From: Alphaproteobacteria bacterium
GTDB lineage: Bacteria > Pseudomonadota > Alphaproteobacteria > Acetobacterales > Acetobacteraceae
Direction of reading: 5' to 3'
DNA: 11,299 nucleotides
Assembly: GCA_026225015.1 (NCBI GenBank)
Contig: JAMFRY010000236.1
Coordinates: 1 to 11,299 of the forward strand
Each line of letters begins with the position of its first letter. Position 1 is the stretch's first letter. A program made the position numbers and the translations under genes. The notes under the pieces were generated by a model. It saw only the letters and a list, made by a program, of their open reading frames with translations. It was not told where the DNA came from and did no database searches. This document shows positions 1 through 6,342 of this stretch, one piece after another.

Positions 1-885
1 CGATACGGAGCGGCCCTTCAAGCGCTTGGCAATAGCCGTTCCCAGCTCGGCGGGCGAACGTACGGTGGTAATGCCGGCCGCCTCGAGTGCCGCGAACTTG
101 GCCGCCGCCGTGCCCTTGCCGCCTGCCACGATGGCACCCGCATGACCCATGCGCTTGCCCGGAGGCGCCGCCACGCCGGCGATGAAGCCGACGACCGGTT
201 TTTTGATCTTGTGTTTCGCCAGGAATTCCGCGGCGTTGACTTCCGAAGGGCCGCCGATCTCGCCGATCATGATGATCGCCTGGGTCTCATCGTCATGCAG
301 CAGCAGGTCGAGCACCTCGATGAAATCCAGCCCCTTCACCGGATCGCCGCCGATGCCCACGCAGGTGCTCTGGCCAAGCCCCGCGGCGGTGGTCTGCGCC
401 ACGGCCTCATAGGTCAGGGTGCCGGAGCGCGAGACGATGCCGATTTTGCCGCGCTTGTGGATATGGCCGGGCATGATGCCGATCTTGCACTCATCGGGCG
501 TGATCACGCCGGGGCAATTAGGGCCGACAAGCAGGGATTTGGAACCGCTTAGCGCCCGCTTCACGCGCACCATGTCGAGCACCGGAATGCCCTCGGTAAT
601 ACACACAATCAGCTCGATTCCGGCATCGATCGCTTCCAGGATGGAATCCGCGGCGAAAGGCGGCGGCACATAGATCGCTGATGCATTGGCGCCGGTTTTC
701 GCCCGCGCCTCTTCCACCGTGTTGAACACCGGCAGATCGAGATGCAGCTGCCCGCCTTTGCCGGGCGTGACGCCGCCGACAACCTTGGTGCCGTAAGCGA
801 GTGCCTGCTCGGAGTGGAACGTTCCTTGAGCGCCGGTAAAGCCCTGAGTAATGACCTTGGTTTCTTTATTGACAAGAATGGACAT
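1..885 (-). CDS. sucD: Succinate-CoA ligase (ADP-forming) subunit alpha, 3' end cut by the window
   Basis: This is the alpha subunit of succinyl-CoA synthetase, which with SucC interconverts succinyl-CoA and succinate with formation of ATP or GTP in the TCA cycle, in the cytoplasm. Translating the minus strand from 885 gives an open frame of 295 codons reaching the left edge. It starts MSILVNKETKVITQGFTGAQ, the CoA-binding Rossmann domain with the typical GFTG motif. VGPNCPGVI lies near residues 120-128. The ligase domain carries GHAGAI near 247-252; its histidine, about residue 248, is the phosphorylated catalytic histidine of the family. The E. coli protein has 289 residues, so only the last few residues and the stop should be missing. 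Its ATG shares one base with the TAA stop of sucC (TAATG), so the two are probably translationally coupled. No frameshift is visible. Confidence 0.96.
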   Translation of the reverse strand, partial: MSILVNKETKVITQGFTGAQGTFHSEQALAYGTKVVGGVTPGKGGQLHLDLPVFNTVEEARAKTGANASAIYVPPPFAADSILEAIDAGIELIVCITEGIPVLDMVRVKRALSGSKSLLVGPNCPGVITPDECKIGIMPGHIHKRGKIGIVSRSGTLTYEAVAQTTAAGLGQSTCVGIGGDPVKGLDFIEVLDLLLHDDETQAIIMIGEIGGPSEVNAAEFLAKHKIKKPVVGFIAGVAAPPGKRMGHAGAIVAGGKGTAAAKFAALEAAGITTVRSPAELGTAIAKRLKGRSVS

Positions 886-2081
886 TACGCGGCTTCCTTC
901 ACGGCTTTGACGATTTTTTCGGCGGCATCGGCGAGGTTGTCCGCGGGGATGATCGGCAGGCCGGATTTGGCCATGATTTCCTTGCCGAGTTGCACATTGG
1001 TGCCCTCCAGCCGCACCACCAGCGGCACCGAGAGCTTCACCTCCCGCGCCGCCGCGATCACACCCTCGGCGATCACGTCGCAGCGCATGATGCCGCCGAA
1101 GATGTTGACCAATATGCCTTCCACATTCGGGTCGGAGAGGATGATCTTGAAGGCCGCGGTGACGCGCTCCTTGGTGGCGCCGCCGCCAACATCCAGGAAG
1201 TTTGCCGGCGAAGCGCCGTACAGCTTGATGATGTCCATGGTCGCCATGGCAAGGCCGGCGCCGTTGACCATGCAGCCGATATTGCCGTCGAGCGCCACAT
1301 AGCTGAGGCTGTGCTTGTTGGCTTCCAACTCCTTCGGGTCTTCCTCGCTCTCATCGCGCAAAGCCTCGATTTTCGGATGCCGGTACAGCGCATTGTCGTC
1401 AAAGCTCACCTTGGCGTCCAGCGCGATCACCTCGCCGGCGCCGGTGACGACCAGCGGGTTGATCTCGACAATGGCGCAATCCAGCGCGATGAAGGCCTCA
1501 TACATCGCATTCACGAATTTGCCGAAAGCGGCGATCTGCTTGCCTTCCAGCCCAAGCCCGAAAGCCAGTTTGCGGGAGTGGAAGCCCGAAATGCCGGCTG
1601 CCGGATCTACATAGGCGCGCAGGATTTTCTCCGGATGGTGGACGGCGACTTCCTCGATCTCCATGCCGCCTTCTGTCGAGGCCATGACCAGCACTTCCGA
1701 GGCGCCGCGATCGATCAGTAGCGAGAGATACAGCTCGCGCTTGATGTCACTGCCGGCTTCCACATAAACCCGGCGCACCACGCGCCCGGCCGGGCCGGTC
1801 TGCTTGGTGATCAGCGTCTGGCCGAGCATGGCCTCCGCCGCCTCCTTCACTTCCTCCAGCGATTTGGCGAGACGCACGCCGCCTTTTCCCTCGGGCGCGT
1901 TTTTGAACTTGCCGGCACCTCTTCCGCCGGCATGGATCTGCGATTTAACGACATAAATCGGGCCAGGCAATTTCTTTGCGGCGGCAACGGCTTCCTCCGG
2001 CGTCCAAGCGACATAGCCGTCCAGCACGGCCACGCCATAGGATTTGAGCAACTCCTTGCCCTGGTATTCATGTATGTTCAT
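885..2081 (-). CDS. sucC: Succinate-CoA ligase (ADP-forming) subunit beta
   Basis: This is the beta subunit of succinyl-CoA synthetase, the partner of SucD in the TCA cycle; it binds the nucleotide and the metal ion. The 398-residue product is close to the usual 388-400. It begins MNIHEYQGKELL, the standard start of the family, which fixes the ATG at 2081. The N-terminal two thirds form an ATP-grasp fold, with KSQIHAGGRGAGKF near residues 46-59 and the metal-site region EINPLVV near 206-212. The C-terminal flavodoxin-like domain contains GCMVNGAGLA, FLDVGGGA and VNIFGGIMRCD. The ribosome binding site is weak. A gap of 121 bases separates it from zapE upstream, and it overlaps sucD by one base downstream. 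The gene is complete with no key motif missing. Confidence 0.97.
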   Translation of the reverse strand: MNIHEYQGKELLKSYGVAVLDGYVAWTPEEAVAAAKKLPGPIYVVKSQIHAGGRGAGKFKNAPEGKGGVRLAKSLEEVKEAAEAMLGQTLITKQTGPAGRVVRRVYVEAGSDIKRELYLSLLIDRGASEVLVMASTEGGMEIEEVAVHHPEKILRAYVDPAAGISGFHSRKLAFGLGLEGKQIAAFGKFVNAMYEAFIALDCAIVEINPLVVTGAGEVIALDAKVSFDDNALYRHPKIEALRDESEEDPKELEANKHSLSYVALDGNIGCMVNGAGLAMATMDIIKLYGASPANFLDVGGGATKERVTAAFKIILSDPNVEGILVNIFGGIMRCDVIAEGVIAAAREVKLSVPLVVRLEGTNVQLGKEIMAKSGLPIIPADNLADAAEKIVKAVKEAA

Positions 2082-2166
2082 GTTTGATCGGCCTAGCTGT
2101 TCTGGAGGGACGTTAACGAAGGCTTGGATGAGACGACTCGCCTGTTACTCCGTGATTTCATCCCCC

Positions 2167-2183
2167 GCAAGAACCGTTGTTGC
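2167..2183. promoter_or_regulatory. 17-base imperfect dyad between zapE and sucC
   Basis: The sequence GCAAGAACCGTTGTTGC reads as two mirrored arms (GCAA.AAC and GTT.TTGC) around a central base, with one mismatched pair. It lies 86 to 102 bases upstream of the sucC start in the zapE-sucC gap. The tiny centre makes it a poor hairpin but a plausible site for a dimeric DNA-binding protein. On the minus strand a TTGCGG hexamer overlapping its edge could be a -35 element, but the matching -10 (TAACAG) is poor. Function is unproven and it may be chance. Confidence 0.2.
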
Positions 2184-2202
2184 AGTGCGAGATTCCCGAA
2201 GC

Positions 2203-3369
2203 TCAGGTCAAGTGTCTCAGGGCAAGATATTCCTCGCTCTGCATCTCCTCCAGCCGGGAGGCCGTTCGCTCGAAAATTTTCGCGCCCTCGCCGCTGCGGT
2301 ACAGGTCGTCAGGCAAGGCGGCGGCGGTCGCGTAAAGCTTTACCCGGTGCTCATATAAGGCGTCGATCAGGGTGACGAAACGCCGGGCTTCGTCAAAATT
2401 ATCAGGCGAGAGCCTGGGAATGCCGTCGATGAGAATTATCGGATAATGCGTGGCCAGCGCCAGGTAGTCACCCGGCCCGAGCGGGACGCCGCAAAGGGCG
2501 GAAAAATCGAAACGGGCGCAGCCATTGGCGGTAAGTGGCACGATCAGCTTGCGCCCGGCAATGTCGAGCGAACTGGAATGAACCGTCGCATCCGCCGTTA
2601 GTCTGTTGAATACATGGTCGAGTTCCTCGTCCGCCTGCCGGTTGGCTGGCACGTACCAGGCTTTCAGTCCTTGCATGCGTTCGCGCCGGTAATCGCGCGC
2701 CGCCTCCAATACCAGCACATCCAGATGTTTTTTGAGCAAGGAAATAAAGGGCAGGAAGGCGTCCCGGCCAGGTTTTCCCTTATACAGGTCATTCGGTGTG
2801 GTGTTGGAGGTGGCGACAACCACCACCAACCGGGCGAACAAGGCTTCGAACAGCCGGCCTAGGATCATCGCGTCCACGATGTCGTGCACCTGAAATTCGT
2901 CAAAGCACAGCAAGGCGGCTTCACTGGCGATCATATCCGCGAGCGGCGGGATCGGATCGGAGATGCCGGGATTGTCGCGCTTGATCTGGTGAAAGCGCCG
3001 ATGCGCCTCCTGCATGAATTCGTGGAAGTGAATGCGCCGCTTGCGCGGTACGTCGGCGGCCTCGAAAAACAGGTCCATCAACATGGATTTGCCGCGGCCG
3101 ACCTCGCCGACCAGGTACAGCCCGTTCGGGTGGTCTTCCAGTTCATCCACCTGCTTGCGATGCAACAGTCTGCCGACCCAACCATTGGCCGGCCTGCTAG
3201 GGAGCGGATTATAGCCGCGCAGCTTCGCCCAGAGATCCTGCAGCCGTTCGGCTGCCGCCGCCTGGGCCGGGTCGTATTCGATCTCCCCCGCGGCGATGCG
3301 GGCGCGATAGATGGGGATTACCCCAGCTTTCGTCATGTCTCTCGCGGCGTCTCGGGAGGATTGCGACAT
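2203..3369 (-). CDS. zapE: Cell division protein ZapE / AFG1-like ATPase
   Basis: This is an AFG1-family P-loop ATPase. The E. coli member ZapE associates with the division ring, and the mitochondrial relative AFG1/LACE1 acts in membrane protein quality control. The 388-residue product is of usual length. It has a Walker A motif GEVGRGKS at about residues 88-95 followed by MLMDLFF, HFHEFM near 114-119, a Walker B in LLCFDEFQVHDI near 153-164, and a sensor-like ATSNTTPNDLYKG near 186-198. All are hallmarks of this family. The ATG at 3369 is used; an internal ATG at residue 12 is an alternative. It lies 54 bases downstream of the DoxX gene and upstream of sucC on the same strand. In many alphaproteobacteria zapE is followed by mdh, which is absent here. 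Confidence 0.93.
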   Translation of the reverse strand: MSQSSRDAARDMTKAGVIPIYRARIAAGEIEYDPAQAAAAERLQDLWAKLRGYNPLPSRPANGWVGRLLHRKQVDELEDHPNGLYLVGEVGRGKSMLMDLFFEAADVPRKRRIHFHEFMQEAHRRFHQIKRDNPGISDPIPPLADMIASEAALLCFDEFQVHDIVDAMILGRLFEALFARLVVVVATSNTTPNDLYKGKPGRDAFLPFISLLKKHLDVLVLEAARDYRRERMQGLKAWYVPANRQADEELDHVFNRLTADATVHSSSLDIAGRKLIVPLTANGCARFDFSALCGVPLGPGDYLALATHYPIILIDGIPRLSPDNFDEARRFVTLIDALYEHRVKLYATAAALPDDLYRSGEGAKIFERTASRLEEMQSEEYLALRHLT

Positions 3370-3423
3370 TGAATTAGGCGGATACGCTACCCCGTTGTGC
3401 AGTGCAATAAATTTTGACGGAAA

Positions 3424-3834
3424 TTACCCTCGGTCGACGGAAAACCTGCCTGGGCCGGAGACCGCGAGGATGAGGAAGCCGCCGATTATGGCGATATTCT
3501 TGAAGAAATTGATCTCCGCTTCCAAAGCATCGGCCGCCGGCAACTGCCAGAAGCGATGCGCAAGGTAGGTGGCGCCGGCGGTGTATAAAATCATGATCAG
3601 ACATAGCAGGCGGGTCTTGAAGCCGATGATGAGCAGCACGGGCAGGATGGTTTCGCATAAAACGGCGATTGCCGCCGCGAGCATTGGTGCCGGCGCATGC
3701 AACGCGCGCAGCATCGCCACCGTGTGGTTCCAGTTTTCCAGCTTGAGCAGGCCGAAGGGCAGATACAGTGCCGCCAGCATCACGCGGCCGATGAACAATC
3801 CCGCATCCTGACCAAAATTGCGACCTGATTTCAT
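3424..3834 (-). CDS. DoxX family membrane protein
   Basis: The 136-residue product is a small integral membrane protein of the DoxX/DoxD-like type. Four hydrophobic segments can be read at about residues 12-31, 50-72, 76-95 and 110-127. The early GRVMLAALYLPFGLLKL and the late NFFKNIAIIGGFLIL followed by GPGRFSVD are typical of the family. Bacterial DoxX members have been linked to redox or quinone functions in the membrane, but no reaction can be assigned here. The ATG at 3834 is preceded by a modest AGG signal. It is divergent from the 2-oxoglutarate oxygenase gene and lies 54 bases upstream of zapE, so it may be the first gene of the zapE-sucCD transcript. Confidence 0.85.
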   Translation of the reverse strand: MKSGRNFGQDAGLFIGRVMLAALYLPFGLLKLENWNHTVAMLRALHAPAPMLAAAIAVLCETILPVLLIIGFKTRLLCLIMILYTAGATYLAHRFWQLPAADALEAEINFFKNIAIIGGFLILAVSGPGRFSVDRG

Positions 3835-3951
3835 TGAATACCTGCACCCACTTGATTGGCGTTGCCCCGAACTGGCCCGTCACGCCTGGCGAGCGTATAG
3901 CAATAACGGATTCTCCAAGCCAGATTGGGAAGCGCAACCGGAACCGACGAC

Positions 3952-4587
3952 ATGGCCATGCTTGATTTCGACAAATTCCGCAGCTCTCCCGTGGCAGCGG
4001 AGCCTTATCCCCATTTGATTGTTCCGAATTTCGTAACCCGGCGCGCCTTGCCGGAAGTGATCGCAGCACTGCCGGCGATGCGCGGCCGTGGTTCTTTTCC
4101 GTCCAGCGCGCTGCGCATCGGGCCGGCCGCCAAGGCGCTTGTTGCCTTGCTGGAGGGGCCGGAATTCCGCGCGATCACGGCGCAGAAATTTGGCCTTGAC
4201 CTGGATGACGCGCCGCTGATGACGACGCTACGCGGCAATTCCGGCGAACAGGATGGCCGCATCCATACCGATTCCACCGCCAAGCGTGTGACCATCCTCC
4301 TGTACCTGAACCCGCCAACCGGTGATGCCTGGGCGGACCAGAAGGGTTGCCTGCGCCTGTTGCGCAGCCAGGGCGATCTGGAAGACTACGCCGTGGAGGT
4401 GGCGCCGGTCGATGGCACGCTGCTGGTGTTTCCCAATGCCGCCAATGCCTGGCATGGGCATAAGCAATTCATCGGGCAGCGTTATGTGGTCCAGATGAAT
4501 TACATGACGACCGGCGCCAAGGCCCGCTCCGAGCTGCGCCGGCATCAACTCTCCGCCTTCGTCAAACGCCTGCGACGCGCGGCGTAG
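3952..4587 (+). CDS. 2-oxoglutarate/Fe(II)-dependent oxygenase superfamily protein
   Basis: The product of about 211 residues looks like a 2OG-Fe(II) dioxygenase of the prolyl-hydroxylase-like type, a double-stranded beta helix enzyme that couples 2-oxoglutarate decarboxylation to substrate oxidation. The iron-binding HxD is seen in GRIHTDSTAKR (about H105 and D107). The distal histidine lies in NAWHGHKQ (H168 or H170), followed nine residues later by an arginine in GQRYVVQMNYM, suited to bind 2-oxoglutarate. LLYLNPP and GTLLVFPN are also typical. The ATG at 3952 is chosen because GGAAC sits about nine bases before it. A TTG at 3925 would add nine residues without recognisable content, and an ATG at 3958 is possible. 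The substrate is unknown, and the neighbours (doxX, vapBC) give no clue. Confidence 0.85.
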   Translation: MAMLDFDKFRSSPVAAEPYPHLIVPNFVTRRALPEVIAALPAMRGRGSFPSSALRIGPAAKALVALLEGPEFRAITAQKFGLDLDDAPLMTTLRGNSGEQDGRIHTDSTAKRVTILLYLNPPTGDAWADQKGCLRLLRSQGDLEDYAVEVAPVDGTLLVFPNAANAWHGHKQFIGQRYVVQMNYMTTGAKARSELRRHQLSAFVKRLRRAA

Positions 4588-4592
4588 GCCGC

Positions 4593-4607
4593 GCAAGCTT
4601 GCTTTTT
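4593..4607 (+). terminator. Possible weak terminator after the oxygenase gene
   Basis: A perfect 10-base palindrome, GCAAGCTTGC, is followed directly by five T, a few bases after the stop codon of the 2OG oxygenase. As RNA it could form only a short stem with a small loop, so it would be weak. It marks the boundary before the vapBC pair. Confidence 0.3.
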
Positions 4608-4613
4608 AGTGTA

Positions 4614-4641
4614 TTTGATGTTTGATGTTTGATGTTTGATG
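4614..4641 (+). repeat. Four tandem copies of the 7-base unit TTTGATG
   Basis: Four exact, uninterrupted copies of TTTGATG cover 28 bases and end three bases before the ribosome binding site of vapB. Because seven is not a multiple of three, copy-number change would shift frame only if translation began inside the repeat, which seems unlikely given the downstream start. A change would alter the distance between upstream sequence and vapB. A simple repeat this AT-rich stands out in the GC-rich surroundings. Confidence 0.9.
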
Positions 4642-4643
4642 AT

Positions 4644-4650
4644 GGTAGGA
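4644..4650 (+). promoter_or_regulatory. Ribosome binding site that fixes the vapB start
   Basis: GGTAGGA lies six bases before the ATG at 4657. This supports that ATG over the upstream TTG and ATG codons generated by the edge of the heptanucleotide repeat. Confidence 0.65.
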
Positions 4651-4656
4651 TATCCC

Positions 4657-4887
4657 ATGCGTACCACTTTAGCGATTGACGATGACGTGTTGGTTGCCGC
4701 CAAAGGGCTTGCGGCGCATCAGAATAGATCATTGGGGGAAGTGATTTCAGCACTTGCCCGGCAGGCGCTGCGCCCTTGCTCCCCCTATGCTGCCACCCGC
4801 AATGGCGTGCCGTTGCTGCCCTTTCGGCCCGATGCCGTTGCGGTGACGCCGGAGTTGGTCAGTCAGCTTCACGATGAATTGCCCTGA
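4657..4887 (+). CDS. vapB: VapB-type antitoxin (ribbon-helix-helix)
   Basis: This 76-residue protein is the likely antitoxin of a type II toxin-antitoxin pair. Such proteins bind and block the toxin and repress their own operon. The N-terminus MRTTLAIDDDVLVAAKGLA reads as the beta strand and first helix of a ribbon-helix-helix domain, and RSLGEVISALARQAL forms the second helix at about residues 24-38. The C-terminal part (NGVPLLPFRP then VTPELVSQLHDELP) is the toxin-binding tail seen in many VapB proteins. Its TGA stop overlaps the toxin ATG by one base (TGATG), typical of coupled antitoxin-toxin genes. In-frame starts upstream inside the repeat would add only seven residues and are disfavoured by the ribosome binding site. 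Confidence 0.85.
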   Translation: MRTTLAIDDDVLVAAKGLAAHQNRSLGEVISALARQALRPCSPYAATRNGVPLLPFRPDAVAVTPELVSQLHDELP

Positions 4888-5318
4888 TGGCGTTTCTGCT
4901 GGATGCAAATCTGCTCATTGCCCTGATTGATCCCGCCCATGTCCAGCATGACGTCGCGCATGCATGGTTCGCCGAGCATGGGCAGCTTGCCTGGGCAACC
5001 TGTCCGCTCACTGAAAATGCGGTGCTGCGAATCATCGGCAATCCGCGTTACCCGAACTCACCCGGCACGCCGGCGGCCGTTGCGCCGCTGGTGGCAGGCT
5101 TACGCGCCTTGCCAGGACACCGCTTCTGGCCGGATGACATCAGCCTGCTCGACACGAAACGGCTTGATTGCGCCCGTCTGCTCAGTTCGGGCCAGGTAAC
5201 GGACAGCTACCTGCTGGCGCTGGCGCGCGCGCATGGTGGTAAGCTGGCAACATTCGATCGCCGCCTCGTGGCAGACGCCGTTCCGCAAGGTCATCAAACC
5301 CTGCACCTCGTCCGCTGA
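4887..5318 (+). CDS. vapC: VapC-type PIN-domain ribonuclease toxin
   Basis: This 143-residue PIN-domain protein is the likely toxin of the pair; VapC toxins are Mg-dependent RNases that cut tRNA or rRNA. The acidic metal-binding residues are all present: Asp6 in FLLDANLLI, Glu43 in LTENAVLR, Asp106 in VTDSYLLALA and Asp124 in ATFDRRL. The segment GGKLATFDRRL is the usual end of the domain. The length is normal and the gene intact, so the system is probably functional. It is translationally coupled to vapB and converges with the binding-protein gene only nine bases away. Confidence 0.9.
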   Translation: MAFLLDANLLIALIDPAHVQHDVAHAWFAEHGQLAWATCPLTENAVLRIIGNPRYPNSPGTPAAVAPLVAGLRALPGHRFWPDDISLLDTKRLDCARLLSSGQVTDSYLLALARAHGGKLATFDRRLVADAVPQGHQTLHLVR

Positions 5319-5327
5319 GCGCAGGTG

Positions 5328-6239
5328 TCAGATCGGAGCACCTTTGCCGGGATTATAGCCGTATTTCGCAAACAGCGCCTGTCCGGCGGCGCTTTGCAAA
5401 AACGCCACAAAGGCGGCAGCGGCTTGCGGGTTTGGCGCATTCTCAAGCACCGCGGCATAGAATACCAGCGGGCCGGGATGCAGGATTTTTGTCACCCCTT
5501 TGCTCGTCACGGTGTGGGACGCCTTGCTGTACCAGGCTTTAGCCAATGACGGGTCGCCGAAATTGATCTCGGGCGGCAGCTTCACATAGGGAAGTTTTTG
5601 CGAAATCACGGCGCTCTCATAGCCGATCGTCGCGTCGATCTCGCCTTCCTGCAGCCTTGCCAGCAAAGAGGGTTCGGCGAAGATTTCGTGATTATTTTGT
5701 TCCGGTCCGGCGATCTGCGCTTCCAGCCCCGGCTTTTTGTAATACAGCGCAGCCAGTTGTAGCGCGTAGAGCACATATTGGCCTTGAGGATCGGTTGCCG
5801 GGTCGGTCCGACCGAAGCGGAGATGGGGCTGGCCAAGAATATCGGTCCATTGTGCGCCCTGATCCGCAAGCGCCGAGGCGAATTTCGACTTCGGCGAGTA
5901 GGCCAGGACCAATTCCGTGCTGGCCACCGGCAAAGCCTGGCGGGTCAGTTTCGCCGCTTCCACCACCTTGATCGGGGCTGGAGAGACCGACACGAACACA
6001 TCCGCGACCAGGCTCTTGGCGACCAGCAAGTGCGCGAGACCCAGAGCCGCCTGGCCGATGCCCTGAAATTGCGTTCCGGTTTTTGCCTCAAATTCCGGCC
6101 CGATCGCCTTATCCATCACCACGCCCATGGAGCCGGCAAAGGCGACAGTTATTTTCTCCGCCGCCAGTGCGGGTCGAACGAGACATGTTGCAAGCAAGGC
6201 AGACGAGGCGGCAATCGCCCGGCGGCGTGAGACCGGCAT
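5328..6239 (-). CDS. WtpA/ModA-like molybdate or tungstate substrate-binding protein, secreted
   Basis: The 303-residue product is a periplasmic solute-binding protein of the molybdate/tungstate type. A signal peptide spans about residues 1-26, with SRRRAI followed by a hydrophobic stretch and cleavage near ALA-AEK; the arginine cluster hints at Tat export. The mature start KITVAFAGSMGVVMDKAI and the later ADVFVSVSP match the opening lobe of WtpA-like proteins. RTDPATDPQGQYVL resembles the WtpA anion-site segment. No permease (ModB/WtpB) or ATPase (ModC/WtpC) gene follows; downstream is vapC on the other strand. The divergent neighbour is a ModE-like regulator and molybdenum cofactor genes follow it, which supports a role in molybdate or tungstate capture. 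Which ion it prefers, or whether it binds another oxyanion, cannot be told from sequence. Confidence 0.8.
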   Translation of the reverse strand: MPVSRRRAIAASSALLATCLVRPALAAEKITVAFAGSMGVVMDKAIGPEFEAKTGTQFQGIGQAALGLAHLLVAKSLVADVFVSVSPAPIKVVEAAKLTRQALPVASTELVLAYSPKSKFASALADQGAQWTDILGQPHLRFGRTDPATDPQGQYVLYALQLAALYYKKPGLEAQIAGPEQNNHEIFAEPSLLARLQEGEIDATIGYESAVISQKLPYVKLPPEINFGDPSLAKAWYSKASHTVTSKGVTKILHPGPLVFYAAVLENAPNPQAAAAFVAFLQSAAGQALFAKYGYNPGKGAPI

Positions 6240-6249
6240 TTTTATTCTC

Positions 6250-6273
6250 CGTTATGTCAAATTGGCAATATCG
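6250..6273. promoter_or_regulatory. Candidate ModE-type operator in the divergent gap
   Basis: An imperfect 24-base dyad begins CGTTAT and ends ATATCG; seven of twelve mirrored pairs match, giving arms of the form CGnTAT and ATAnCG. E. coli ModE sites have CGTTAT/ATAACG arms. The dyad begins 11 bases upstream of the binding-protein start codon. It covers the proposed -10 and start region of that gene and the -35 of the regulator gene. ATATCG recurs at 6284-6289 and 6323-6328. This fits repression by the adjacent ModE-like protein, but binding is inferred. Confidence 0.4.
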
Positions 6274-6290
6274 CTGTGCAGAAATATCGT
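6262..6290 (+). promoter_or_regulatory. Putative promoter of the modE-like gene
   Basis: TTGGCA at 6262-6267 and TATCGT at 6285-6290 are separated by 17 bases, matching sigma-70 consensus at five and four of six positions. The -10 ends 52 bases before the regulator ATG. The -35 lies inside the candidate ModE dyad. Confidence 0.4.
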
Positions 6291-6293
6291 CAA
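6265..6293 (-). promoter_or_regulatory. Putative promoter of the WtpA-like gene
   Basis: On the minus strand TTGACG (6293-6288) is followed after 17 bases by TATTGC (6270-6265). The -35 is good and the -10 mediocre. Transcription would start near 6258, giving a leader of about 19 bases with GGAG as ribosome binding site. It overlaps the opposing promoter and the dyad. Confidence 0.35.
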
Positions 6294-6342
6294 TGCCGCC
6301 GCTTCGTGCTTCCTTGGCGAGCATATCGAAAGGCCATGCGCT

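Noticed and set aside
990..1721. Long open frame (243 codons) on the plus strand opposite sucC
   Set aside because: It is antisense to a certain gene, and its protein is histidine/arginine/alanine-rich without motifs, as expected from GC-rich antisense frames.
3835..3951. Promoters in the divergent gap between the DoxX and oxygenase genes
   Set aside because: TATACG and TATAGC hexamers are present, but none has an acceptable -35 at 16-18 bases.
3374..4069. Long minus-strand frame of 231 codons overlapping the DoxX gene
   Set aside because: It runs through the DoxX gene in another frame and into the start of the oxygenase gene. Its protein is low in structure, whereas the DoxX frame has clear membrane helices.
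4614..4656. CRISPR or attachment site at the TTTGATG repeats
   Set aside because: The units are seven bases with no spacers, and no integrase or tRNA gene is near.
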